Part shown: piece by piece, positions 1 through 7,048 of the stretch | How positions within the stretch are numbered: position 1 is the stretch's first letter | How the letters are laid out: every line of letters starts with the position of its first letter | Assembly: GCA_031263265.1 (NCBI GenBank) | Contig: JAISGE010000105.1 | Location: forward strand, 1-11,583 | Direction: 5' to 3' | Length of the DNA stretch: 11,583 nt | DNA from: Treponema sp. | Lineage (GTDB): Bacteria; Spirochaetota; Spirochaetia; Treponematales; Breznakiellaceae | Notes under the pieces: generated by a model | Told to the model about the DNA's origin: nothing | What the model saw: only the letters and a program-made list of their open reading frames with translations | The model's database searches: none | Program-made: the position numbers and the translations under genes

Positions 1-35
1 ATGGCCATCTTCCCTAATGCTGTTTTACTCATCAT
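1..35 (-). CDS. Transposase, N-terminal fragment (cut by window edge)
   Basis: Only the first 11 codons are present, reading leftward from the ATG at 35-33 (a second ATG follows directly). They match the start of the right-hand transposase except for an Ala in place of Glu and a Met in place of Leu, plus one silent change. A purine-rich ribosome-binding stretch (AAAGGA) lies about 8 bases upstream, as in the right copy. An in-frame ATG three codons further upstream is possible but has no ribosome-binding site of its own. Confidence 0.7.
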   Translation of the reverse strand, partial: MMSKTALGKMA

Positions 36-119
36 GTATTTCATCCTTTCATTTTATCAGGGGGGGGTGCAATTTTCCCTGATTATTCTTAAGGGTGAAC
101 TTATCGCTGATTAACTACA
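1..119 (-). mobile_element. Left insertion sequence copy, 5' end only
   Basis: The reverse complement of this segment matches 11293-11409 at the other end of the window almost base for base, so both are ends of the same insertion sequence family in opposite orientation. The inner boundary is at 119, where identity stops. Eighty-four bases of non-coding end precede the transposase start and include a run of eight C (six in the right copy). The far end and any target-site duplication lie outside the window. The family is judged from the transposase N-terminus in the right copy, which looks like the ISNCY/IS1202 type. Confidence 0.85.
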
Positions 120-206
120 CCCCGTGTATCCTGGTAATCTAGACGTTTCTTGGTTTATACCGTATCCTGTTTTAGTAAATATTTTTAATATGCCCGAGAG
201 TAATCC

Positions 207-2705
207 ATGCTGGCCATAAAACGGTTCTCAAAACCATGTATCGCACAACTTCAAGCGGAAATCCAGGATGCCGGAGGGAATGAGGTCTTTGCGCTGGGCT
301 TTCTGGATAAGCAGGGTCTGGTCAGCACCCTGGAGGTGAGCGCCAGAGGCAAGGAAGATAAGGTACTTGCGGTGGATAAACGGCTCGAAACCGCAGATGT
401 TTTCATCCACAACCACCCGTCGGGCTTGCTTACCCCCAGTGATGCAGATCTGGGCATCGCGGCTCAGGTTGCCCAAGTAGGGGTGGGTTGCTTCATCGTG
501 GATAACCAGGTAAAGCAGGTCTACGTGGTGGTGGAACCCACCAAAAAACGGTCCCAGAAGAAGCTCCATGCCGCAACCATCATCGCTGCCCTGGAAGCAG
601 GGGGGACAATCGCTAAACGGCTTCCGGTTTACGAGAACCGCCGCTCCCAACTTGATCTTATGCGGCTCATTATCCAAGGATTCAACGAAGATGCCTTGGT
701 AGCAGCGGAAGCAGGAACCGGGGTAGGAAAATCCTTTGCCTACCTCCTTCCTGCCCTGCATTACGCGCTGGCCAATGATGAGCGGATTGTGATTTCCACC
801 GCTACCATTACCTTGCAGCAGCAGCTTTATGAAAAGGATATACCCCTGGTGGCTTCGGTTATAGAAGAAATAGAAGCATCAGAGACATTAGAGAAAGCAG
901 AAAAAAAGGAAAAGAAACTTAAAGTCGTGCTCATTAAGGGACGGGGGCATTATCTGTGTCGTCGCCGGTTTGAGGCTGCTTTCCAGGAACAGAGCTTCGT
1001 GCCTGATGGGGACTATGAAGACCTGTTAGCCATCCGCGCCTGGACCGAGACCACCAAGACCGGCAGCCGTTCAGACCTTTCCTTCATGCCTGCGGAAGGG
1101 CTTTGGTCCCGGATCTGTGCTGAAGTGGATTGCTGTATGGGGATGCACTGTCCTGAACGGGAGGGCTGTTTTGTCCTGGCCCTTCGTAAAGAATCTGCGG
1201 ATGCCCGGATCCTGGTGGTGAACCACCATCTTCTCTTTGCAGACCTGGCCGCCCGGCATGAAGGCGCGGGGTACAACCATACGGTGGTGCTTCCCCCTTA
1301 CACGAGGGTCATCATCGACGAGGCCCATACCGTGGAAGAAGCAGCTACCTCGTTTTTTTCCCAGGAGTTTAGCCGTCTTGGGATCAACCGCCACATGGGA
1401 CGCCTGTACCGCCGCACTCGGGGAGGAAGCCCCTTGGGTCTTCTGCTTACCTTGGCAGCTCTGGTATCTGCGGAACCCCAGCTTGAGGCGCTTGAAGCTG
1501 CCATACGGGAGATTCGGGATACGGCGGATACCCTGGACTATGCCGCACTGGAACTCTGTCATGTCGAGGGTGTCTTTCGGTTAACCCCTGCCCGGGACCA
1601 GATCATCCAGGGGACCCTGGTTCCCCGGTTTACCGCGCTCCGTAAACTCATCACCGCCTTTACCGGCCGTATCCGGGATCTCCTGGATCAGGTGGCTCCT
1701 CAGGATGAAGATAACCCTACGGTCTGGGAAGTCAAATCCATCCTTAGACGGCTTGATACCATTGGGACGATTTGTACGGCTTTTATCGAATTCAAGGAAC
1801 GGACCGCTGAGGTACTCTGGATAGAACGGCATGTCAACAGCAGTACCGGCCCCTCCAGGGGACCCTGGGTGGTATTTACCGTAAGCCCCATTGCCGTGGC
1901 TCCCTCCCTGAATGATGCCCTTTTTCAGCCTAATAAGACGGTGGTTTGTGTATCCGCTACGTTGACCGTCGCAGATTCTTTTGCCTATTGGAATGTTCGG
2001 TGCGGTCTGAGCCTGGTCCGTGAACGGCAGGTACTCACTGGGCAGTTTCCCTCTCCTTTCCCCTATTCCTCCTCAGTGCTCTTAGGCATCCCCAAAGACG
2101 CGCCCTTACCTAACCAGGACCCATACCAGGGCTTTGTGGATCAGGCGGTAGTGGCCCTGACCCAGTGTGCAGGGGGATCTGCCCTGGTACTCTTTACCTC
2201 ATACGAGGCGCTCAGAAGCGCCTATACTGCGGCGGTTCCGGTACTGGAACCCCAGGGAATCCGTTGTCTTAAACAGGGGGATGATGACCGGAACCGGCTT
2301 TTGCGGACGTTCCTGGCAGATGAGCAGAGCGTGCTTTTTGCCACCGATTCCTTTTGGGAAGGGGTGGATGCCCCAGGAGACACCCTACGCTTGGTGATCC
2401 TCTGCCGCCTGCCGTTCAGGACTCCCCATGAACCGGTATTTGAAGCCCGTTGTGAAGCGCTGCAAAAACAGGGGGCTAATCCCTTCATGGAACTATCCCT
2501 TCCTGAGTCGGTCATGAAGTTCAAGCAAGGGTTCGGCAGGCTCATCCGCCGTTCCAGCGATCGCGGGGTGGTGGCGGTTCTGGACGGCCGGATCTTGTGG
2601 AAACGGTACGGAGCCTTCTTTCTCCGTTCCCTGCCTAAAACGAAAACCAGTTTTGAGGACTTTGAAACCATACTCAGGCAGACCGAACAATTTTTGTATC
2701 CCTAG
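207..2705 (+). CDS. JAMM/RadC-like domain fused to DinG/XPD-type Fe-S DNA helicase
   Basis: An 832-residue superfamily 2 helicase. Residues about 20-110 form a JAB/MPN domain like the one in RadC: the metal motif H68-x-H70-x7-S78-x2-D81 is intact, with E25 as the likely catalytic glutamate. The helicase follows: Walker A at 170-176 (GTGVGKS), VVNHH at 337-341, DEAH at 371-374, VSATL at 582-586, DSFWEGVD at 714-721 and QGFGRLIRR at 774-782. C251, C310, C315 and C321 fit the four Fe-S ligands of DinG, with the same x4 and x5 spacing between the last three. DinG proteins unwind DNA 5'-3' and resolve R-loops and forked DNA. Gram-positive relatives carry a DnaQ-type exonuclease at the N-terminus; here a JAMM domain sits in that place. 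The protein is cytoplasmic, with no signal peptide or membrane segment. The ATG at 207 has a GAGAG-like site upstream, and the IS end lies only 87 bases away. What the JAMM domain cleaves, if anything, is unknown. Confidence 0.92.
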   Translation: MLAIKRFSKPCIAQLQAEIQDAGGNEVFALGFLDKQGLVSTLEVSARGKEDKVLAVDKRLETADVFIHNHPSGLLTPSDADLGIAAQVAQVGVGCFIVDNQVKQVYVVVEPTKKRSQKKLHAATIIAALEAGGTIAKRLPVYENRRSQLDLMRLIIQGFNEDALVAAEAGTGVGKSFAYLLPALHYALANDERIVISTATITLQQQLYEKDIPLVASVIEEIEASETLEKAEKKEKKLKVVLIKGRGHYLCRRRFEAAFQEQSFVPDGDYEDLLAIRAWTETTKTGSRSDLSFMPAEGLWSRICAEVDCCMGMHCPEREGCFVLALRKESADARILVVNHHLLFADLAARHEGAGYNHTVVLPPYTRVIIDEAHTVEEAATSFFSQEFSRLGINRHMGRLYRRTRGGSPLGLLLTLAALVSAEPQLEALEAAIREIRDTADTLDYAALELCHVEGVFRLTPARDQIIQGTLVPRFTALRKLITAFTGRIRDLLDQVAPQDEDNPTVWEVKSILRRLDTIGTICTAFIEFKERTAEVLWIERHVNSSTGPSRGPWVVFTVSPIAVAPSLNDALFQPNKTVVCVSATLTVADSFAYWNVRCGLSLVRERQVLTGQFPSPFPYSSSVLLGIPKDAPLPNQDPYQGFVDQAVVALTQCAGGSALVLFTSYEALRSAYTAAVPVLEPQGIRCLKQGDDDRNRLLRTFLADEQSVLFATDSFWEGVDAPGDTLRLVILCRLPFRTPHEPVFEARCEALQKQGANPFMELSLPESVMKFKQGFGRLIRRSSDRGVVAVLDGRILWKRYGAFFLRSLPKTKTSFEDFETILRQTEQFLYP

Positions 2706-2816
2706 ATGCAGTCTTGCTTGAAAATCGTATCCAGGGGAATGGCGAATAGAAGTCCTATAGAACGCTCCAAACGGGGCGATCAAGGATAGGCTCACGCAAC
2801 AGGACTGGCTCTAGGG
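2700..2816. repeat. Nested inverted repeats after the helicase gene
   Basis: Several inverted repeats are nested in the 206-base gap. CCCTAGA (2700-2706, overlapping the helicase stop codon) pairs with TCTAGGG (2810-2816). AGTCC (2751-2755) pairs with GGACT (2802-2806), or CCTAT (2754-2758) with ATAGG (2786-2790). GCTCC (2764-2768) pairs with GGGGC (2773-2777) around a 4-base loop. There is no T-run directly behind the outer stem, so it is not a textbook terminator. A G-rich stretch and then a T-rich stretch follow to about 2880. I see no small gene here. Confidence 0.4.
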
Positions 2817-2911
2817 GGGTGGGGGTGTAAGCCGCCTGAGTTTTGGAAGGCATCTACCGACTTTTTATTCTTTATCTTGTATAGTTATACACTTTTTGGT
2901 AGTATTTTCCT

Positions 2912-4996
2912 ATGAAGAGCCAATCTATCCTTAGGCCTATTATTAAAGTACTGGAAAACAAATGTGTGAACTGCCATCGCTGCATTGCAGTATGCCCTGC
3001 CAAGATGTGCAATGACGGTTCCGGGAAAATTGTGGATCATCACAGTGAGCTCTGTATTGGCTGTGGTGAATGTATTACCGCCTGTACCCACGGCGCCCGG
3101 ATCGGCATTGACGACTTTGACGCGTTCATGGCGGACATAAAGCAGGATATCCCCATGATCGCCATTGTAGCCCCTGCCGCGGCGGCAAGCTTCCAAGGGC
3201 TTTACCTCAACCTGAACGGTTACCTTAAGTCCTTGGGGCTTAAGGCGATCTTCGATGTCAGCCTGGGCGCAGAGCTTACGGTAAAGTCCTACCTTGAGTA
3301 CATGAAGCGGGCTAATCCCAAGCTCGTGATCGCCCAACCCTGTTCTACGCTGGTGTCCTTCATCGAACTGTACCGGCCAGAGCTAATCCCCTATCTGGCT
3401 CCTGTGGACAGCCCCATGGTGCACCTCATGAAGATGATCCGCCGTTTCTACCCCGAGTACCGTAACCACCGGATCGCGGTTATCTCCCCCTGCTACTCCA
3501 AACGCCGGGAGTTCGATGCCTGCGGCTTGGGGGATTACAACGTAAGCTTCCGCTCCCTGGAAGATTATATGGATGGGGCGGGCATTGATATAGCCTGTTT
3601 CCCGGCCACGGAATACGATAATCCCCCCGCGGAAAGGGCGGTGCTTTTTTCTTCTCCCGGCGGCCTTATGCGGACGGTACAGCGGTATGATCGGGATGTG
3701 ATGGGCCGTACCCGCAAAATCGAAGGGGTAACCGAGGTGTACCACTACTTTGCCCATCTTTCCAAGACTATTCAGACAGGGAATGCCCCGGTGTATCAGC
3801 TTATCGACTGTCTGAACTGCAGCATGGGGTGTAACGGCGGGCCAGGGACCCGGAACCGGGCCAAACACCTGGATGATGTGGAATATTTGGTGGAAAGGCG
3901 CCGGAGGGAGGCCCAGGCAACGTACCAAAACCAGGGGCACTTCAGACAGCACCTGAGCAGGAAGAAGTTTGAAAAGATGCTGGACAAGTACTGGGAGCAG
4001 GATCTTTACCGGCGGGACTATGAGGATCGTTCCGCTGTTTTCAAAAAGATGGTCTGTGAACCAAACAAACAGCAGATAGACCAGATTTACGTTAAACTGC
4101 ATAAGACCGAGAAGAGCCATATTCTTAACTGCGGGGCCTGCGGGTACCGGAGCTGTGAGCAGATGGCGGTGGCTATCTTCAATCATTTGAACAAGCCTGA
4201 GAACTGCGTCCATTACCTGGAAGTGCTTACCAGCGAACAAAACAAGCTTAAGGCCCAGCAGAAGCTCAATTCTATTTTTGATCATACCCTGGGGGAACTG
4301 CACCGGAACCTGGAAGGGATCAACTCCCTTTCCTCAAGCATCACCGAAACCGCCAACTATGTATTTTCTTCCACGTCCCAGATCGAAAAGATGGTGGAAG
4401 GAACCCTGGATATCCATTCCACCCTGGAAAAGAACGCGGAAGCAGTGCTTAAGCTGAACCAATCCTCCCAGGATGGCAAGACCCGCTTCCACCGGATCGC
4501 CGAATTGATCGATGAGGTGTCTGTTCAGGCGGACGGTCTGATCAAGGCTTGCAGCGTCATCGGGGACATTGCGGACCAGACCAGTATCCTGGGAATGAAT
4601 GCCGCCATTGAGGCTGCCCACGCCGGGCAGGCCGTAGGCAAGGGCTTTGCGGTGGTGGCCAGCGAGATCCGGAAGCTGGCGGACAATTCGAGCAAGCAGG
4701 CAGTGAAAATTCAGAATAGCCTGAAAAGCATCAAGGTCCTCATCAATAATTCCAAGGAATCCTCCAGCCTGGCGGAGAACCAGTTCAACCTCATAGTCGA
4801 TCTTATCAACGTGGTGAGGGATGAAGAACTGCGGATCAAGGGTACCATGAACGAGCAGAGTTCCGGCAGTACCGAGGTGATGTATTCCTTCCGGGAGATC
4901 TCCAAACTTATTGCCAAGGTAAAGGACGAATCATCGCGCCTGCGGGAATCCGGGGAATCGATCATCAACGACATCAACGCGCTTAAGGTTATCTAA
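2912..4996 (+). CDS. [FeFe]-hydrogenase-like H2 sensor fused to methyl-accepting chemotaxis domain
   Basis: A 694-residue soluble fusion. Residues 18-58 are a 2x[4Fe-4S] ferredoxin domain (C18, C21, C24, C28; C48, C51, C54, C58). Residues about 80-320 are an H-cluster domain whose cysteine ligands are kept: C144 (motif 1), C194 in SPCYSK (motif 2), and C303 and C307 in NCSMGC (motif 3). Residues 407-432 are a further Fe-S domain (C407, C410, C415, C432) of the type found in RnfB. Residues about 455-694 are a coiled-coil chemoreceptor signalling domain with its hairpin tip near 555-590 (MNAAIEAAHAG...GKGFAVVASEIRKLA). There are no membrane segments. In motif 1 the first cysteine of the usual TSCCP, the proton relay, is replaced by P143, which argues for sensing rather than fast turnover. 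Such proteins are classed as sensory group C hydrogenases with a chemotaxis output; termite-gut treponemes are known to carry several hydrogenases and H2 sensors. The likely job is cytoplasmic H2 or redox sensing to CheA/CheW. The ribosome-binding site is weak (GGTAG). No che or hydrogenase maturation genes are nearby. Confidence 0.92.
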   Translation: MKSQSILRPIIKVLENKCVNCHRCIAVCPAKMCNDGSGKIVDHHSELCIGCGECITACTHGARIGIDDFDAFMADIKQDIPMIAIVAPAAAASFQGLYLNLNGYLKSLGLKAIFDVSLGAELTVKSYLEYMKRANPKLVIAQPCSTLVSFIELYRPELIPYLAPVDSPMVHLMKMIRRFYPEYRNHRIAVISPCYSKRREFDACGLGDYNVSFRSLEDYMDGAGIDIACFPATEYDNPPAERAVLFSSPGGLMRTVQRYDRDVMGRTRKIEGVTEVYHYFAHLSKTIQTGNAPVYQLIDCLNCSMGCNGGPGTRNRAKHLDDVEYLVERRRREAQATYQNQGHFRQHLSRKKFEKMLDKYWEQDLYRRDYEDRSAVFKKMVCEPNKQQIDQIYVKLHKTEKSHILNCGACGYRSCEQMAVAIFNHLNKPENCVHYLEVLTSEQNKLKAQQKLNSIFDHTLGELHRNLEGINSLSSSITETANYVFSSTSQIEKMVEGTLDIHSTLEKNAEAVLKLNQSSQDGKTRFHRIAELIDEVSVQADGLIKACSVIGDIADQTSILGMNAAIEAAHAGQAVGKGFAVVASEIRKLADNSSKQAVKIQNSLKSIKVLINNSKESSSLAENQFNLIVDLINVVRDEELRIKGTMNEQSSGSTEVMYSFREISKLIAKVKDESSRLRESGESIINDINALKVI

Positions 4997-5055
4997 CGTG
5001 AGTTCGACAGGATAAAGAAATCCCTACCCGAATGCGGAATTAGCGTATTTGGAAC

Positions 5056-5823
5056 TCACCGATCAACATACGCGGTGAGGTACACCAAACCGTTGTATGC
5101 CCCATGGGCCCAAGCAATGCCGTGAAAGGAATGGAACCGTATAAGCACCCAAGACAAGAGGATTCCGGCCAGCCCTGCATGTAATATCCCCCAAGGCCCT
5201 TCATAGGTATGGCAGATGGCAAAAAGGATGCAGGAAAAGAACATGCTCTTTCCTATGCCAATACCGGCTGCTTCCAGCCGGAGTAAGAGATACAGTCTAA
5301 AATAGCTCTCTTCCAGATACCCTGTACCAAGACAGGATACCAGCATCACCAGCCACGCCAGCAGTTCCTGGGGCGCTTCAAGCCGTGGGCTTGAGGGAAT
5401 CTCAATATACGGGGTAAGCAGGGGGTTCACCAAGGGAGGCAGCCCGGCAATACACAACCCGATGCACCCTAAGCCGAGGAGGGTAATGCCCCCTATGCGG
5501 AGATCCTTAAACCGGGGTTTTATGATTCCTTGATTCCAATGGGCAGGGAAAGCCTTGTTATGCAGATAGAGCAGATACATGATAAGCCCCAGGGAGGGGA
5601 GCGTATACACGAAAATACGGATGAGTTCCCGGGGTACGGAAAAGGTGATGAACGCGGGGTAAGTTCCCCTGGAAACAAGGCCGGAAGCAAAGAGGAGGAA
5701 GTAGAGGAAAAGGGGTTCACCTAAGCTGCTGAGTCTAGAGGTTCCAGGGCTTTTTTTGTTTTTAGGTATCTGCGGCAAGTACATGGGTTTGCGGCTTACC
5801 GGCAGGCCCGGGTCCGTATCCAC
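5056..5823 (-). CDS. CPBP family intramembrane metalloprotease (CAAX-type)
   Basis: A 255-residue membrane protein with hydrophobic segments at about 37-60, 68-88, 110-130, 153-170, 192-207, 212-230 and 238-252. The three CPBP motifs are present: EE171-172 with R176 (EESYFR), H205 after the FxxxCILFA helix, and H240-x3-N244. These residues bind the metal and carry out proteolysis in Rce1-type proteases; many bacterial members process or modify exported peptides, and the substrate here is not evident. The reading frame opens at a GTG (5823) that overlaps the oxidoreductase by 28 bases without a clear ribosome-binding site. An ATG at 5784, 12 bases after the upstream stop, would give 242 residues and is an equally good start. 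It is probably co-transcribed with the oxidoreductase. The end converges on the hydrogenase gene with 59 bases between the stops. Confidence 0.85.
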   Translation of the reverse strand: MDTDPGLPVSRKPMYLPQIPKNKKSPGTSRLSSLGEPLFLYFLLFASGLVSRGTYPAFITFSVPRELIRIFVYTLPSLGLIMYLLYLHNKAFPAHWNQGIIKPRFKDLRIGGITLLGLGCIGLCIAGLPPLVNPLLTPYIEIPSSPRLEAPQELLAWLVMLVSCLGTGYLEESYFRLYLLLRLEAAGIGIGKSMFFSCILFAICHTYEGPWGILHAGLAGILLSWVLIRFHSFHGIAWAHGAYNGLVYLTAYVDR

Positions 5824-6830
5824 GGCCGTACCGCGTTAAGGTATTGGATAACCCGCAGGCCGTCTAAGGCGCTGGAGCAGGGCTGGTGTTCAGGGTCCCG
5901 GACACAGGCTACCGCATCTTTGACCATATTGGCAAAATACCCGGTAGGGCCTGCAAAGGTATCCGTGGTTTTTCTGAGGGATCTGAACCCTTGGGCATAA
6001 GGACTCTCACGGCTTTCCCAGACCTCGAAGATCCCATTGCCGATCCGCAGCCGTCCCTGGGTACAGGAAAATTCCAGCTCAAAAACCAGGTGATCCCGTT
6101 CCGCACCGATCTCCAACAAAAAGGGCGGTCTGTTGATCCGTATTCTTTCCCTGCCACGGGGCGTAGCCGGGTCAAGGTACCCCGCAAGATACGCGGTTCC
6201 GGTACGCCGGTTCAGGTTTGCCCCCCAGATCCTGTGATGCCGCATCACCGAACCGCTTAAAAACATGGCGGCATCTACCAAGTGGGTACCGTCATGCCAA
6301 AGTACATCCAGAATACGCCGGTTTTTTCCCATGTACAGGGTCGCCTTGAGGCTGACCAGGGGACCCAGTTGTCCTGCATCCAGTATGGCTTTTGCCTTGC
6401 TATAGTCGGCCCCATAACGCCGTTCATGGTTGGTAAGAATGGTAATTTGCGCGCTTCGGTGCAAAGCGGCAATTACCCGGGCATGGTACAGGGTATCGGC
6501 TAGGGGTTTTTCACAGATCACCACCGGAACCTGGTAAGCTGCGGCCATCTTGCAGTAATAGGCATGGCTGTCAGGATGGGTGGCGATAACCAGGATCTGG
6601 GGGGCATGGACGTGAAGCATCTTTTCCGCCTCAGCATAGACCGGACATTGCCAGGTTTCCGCAAAAACCTGACGGGCTTTCGGCTCCTGATCTGCACCGG
6701 CAACCAAGACCATCTCATGGTTAGCACTTATAGCCCCTGCGTGGGTACAAGGTTTCTCTCTAAGGGGATCCCCCTCAAGTAGACTGGCTATCCTCCCTAA
6801 GCCCACCAGTGCAACGGGAATTCTTTGCAT
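5796..6830 (-). CDS. Gfo/Idh/MocA family NAD(P)-dependent oxidoreductase
   Basis: A 344-residue protein of typical family length. The N-terminal Rossmann fold starts at residues 6-15 with VALVGLGRIA; the third position of the usual GxGxxG is Ala. The family signature EKP is at 107-109, and the catalytic-site segment D180-G-x-H183-x2-D186 is present. The C-terminal alpha/beta domain carries the substrate pocket. Members oxidise or reduce sugars, inositols or related polyols; the sequence does not tell which. The ATG at 6830 lacks a strong ribosome-binding site. A possible leftward promoter upstream is TTGTTC, 18 bases, TATACT at about 6941-6912. The gene is divergent from the phosphohexomutase and overlaps the CPBP protease frame, so the two leftward genes likely form an operon. 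Confidence 0.88.
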   Translation of the reverse strand: MQRIPVALVGLGRIASLLEGDPLREKPCTHAGAISANHEMVLVAGADQEPKARQVFAETWQCPVYAEAEKMLHVHAPQILVIATHPDSHAYYCKMAAAYQVPVVICEKPLADTLYHARVIAALHRSAQITILTNHERRYGADYSKAKAILDAGQLGPLVSLKATLYMGKNRRILDVLWHDGTHLVDAAMFLSGSVMRHHRIWGANLNRRTGTAYLAGYLDPATPRGRERIRINRPPFLLEIGAERDHLVFELEFSCTQGRLRIGNGIFEVWESRESPYAQGFRSLRKTTDTFAGPTGYFANMVKDAVACVRDPEHQPCSSALDGLRVIQYLNAVRPWIRTRACR

Positions 6831-6890
6831 GTTTTATGGTCGGCAAGGAATACGAACAAATTAGGGAGAACCTCTTTTATTAAGCCGTTC

Positions 6891-6919
6891 TTTACGAAAA
6901 CCTAATCCCCGAGTATAGT
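6891..6919 (+). promoter_or_regulatory. Possible sigma70 promoter for the phosphohexomutase operon
   Basis: TTTACG (6891-6896), a 17-base spacer and TATAGT (6914-6919) give a fair match to the sigma70 consensus. The predicted start would be near 6926, about 120 bases before the mutase gene. An overlapping leftward candidate (TTGTTC, 18 bases, TATACT) occupies 6941-6912, as would fit a divergent promoter region. Both are judged by eye only. Confidence 0.35.
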
Positions 6920-6933
6920 TTATAGAGGAAGCT

Positions 6934-7005
6934 ATGAACAATTTCCCGCCTATAGAAATCCAGGATCCGGCTATAGCGCTCGGAACCCAAACTCGGATAT
7001 ACTGA
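6934..7005 (+). CDS. Possible 23-residue leader peptide
   Basis: A short frame begins with ATG five bases after a good ribosome-binding site (GAGGA) and ends with TGA, 43 bases before the mutase start. It has no run of one amino acid that would suggest classical attenuation, and I do not recognise the peptide. The predicted promoter at 6891-6919 would start transcription almost inside its ribosome-binding site, which weakens the case. It could be chance. Confidence 0.22.
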   Translation: MNNFPPIEIQDPAIALGTQTRIY

Positions 7006-7048
7006 CTTCCTCATGCTTAAGTATGGGATGTACCAAGGAGTGTAGCCT

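Noticed and set aside
150..178. Promoter for the helicase (TTGGTT, 17 bases, TAGTAA)
   Set aside because: Only three of six bases match in each box; not better than chance in this AT-rich stretch.
3383..4303. Long open frame (306 codons) on the minus strand inside the hydrogenase gene
   Set aside because: It is the antisense shadow of a gene whose motifs are complete on the plus strand; its product has no recognisable domain.
4998..5059. GTGAGTTC and GAACTCAC inverted repeat between the converging hydrogenase and protease genes
   Set aside because: Only 8 bp with a loop of 46 bases and no T-run on either strand; too weak to call a terminator.
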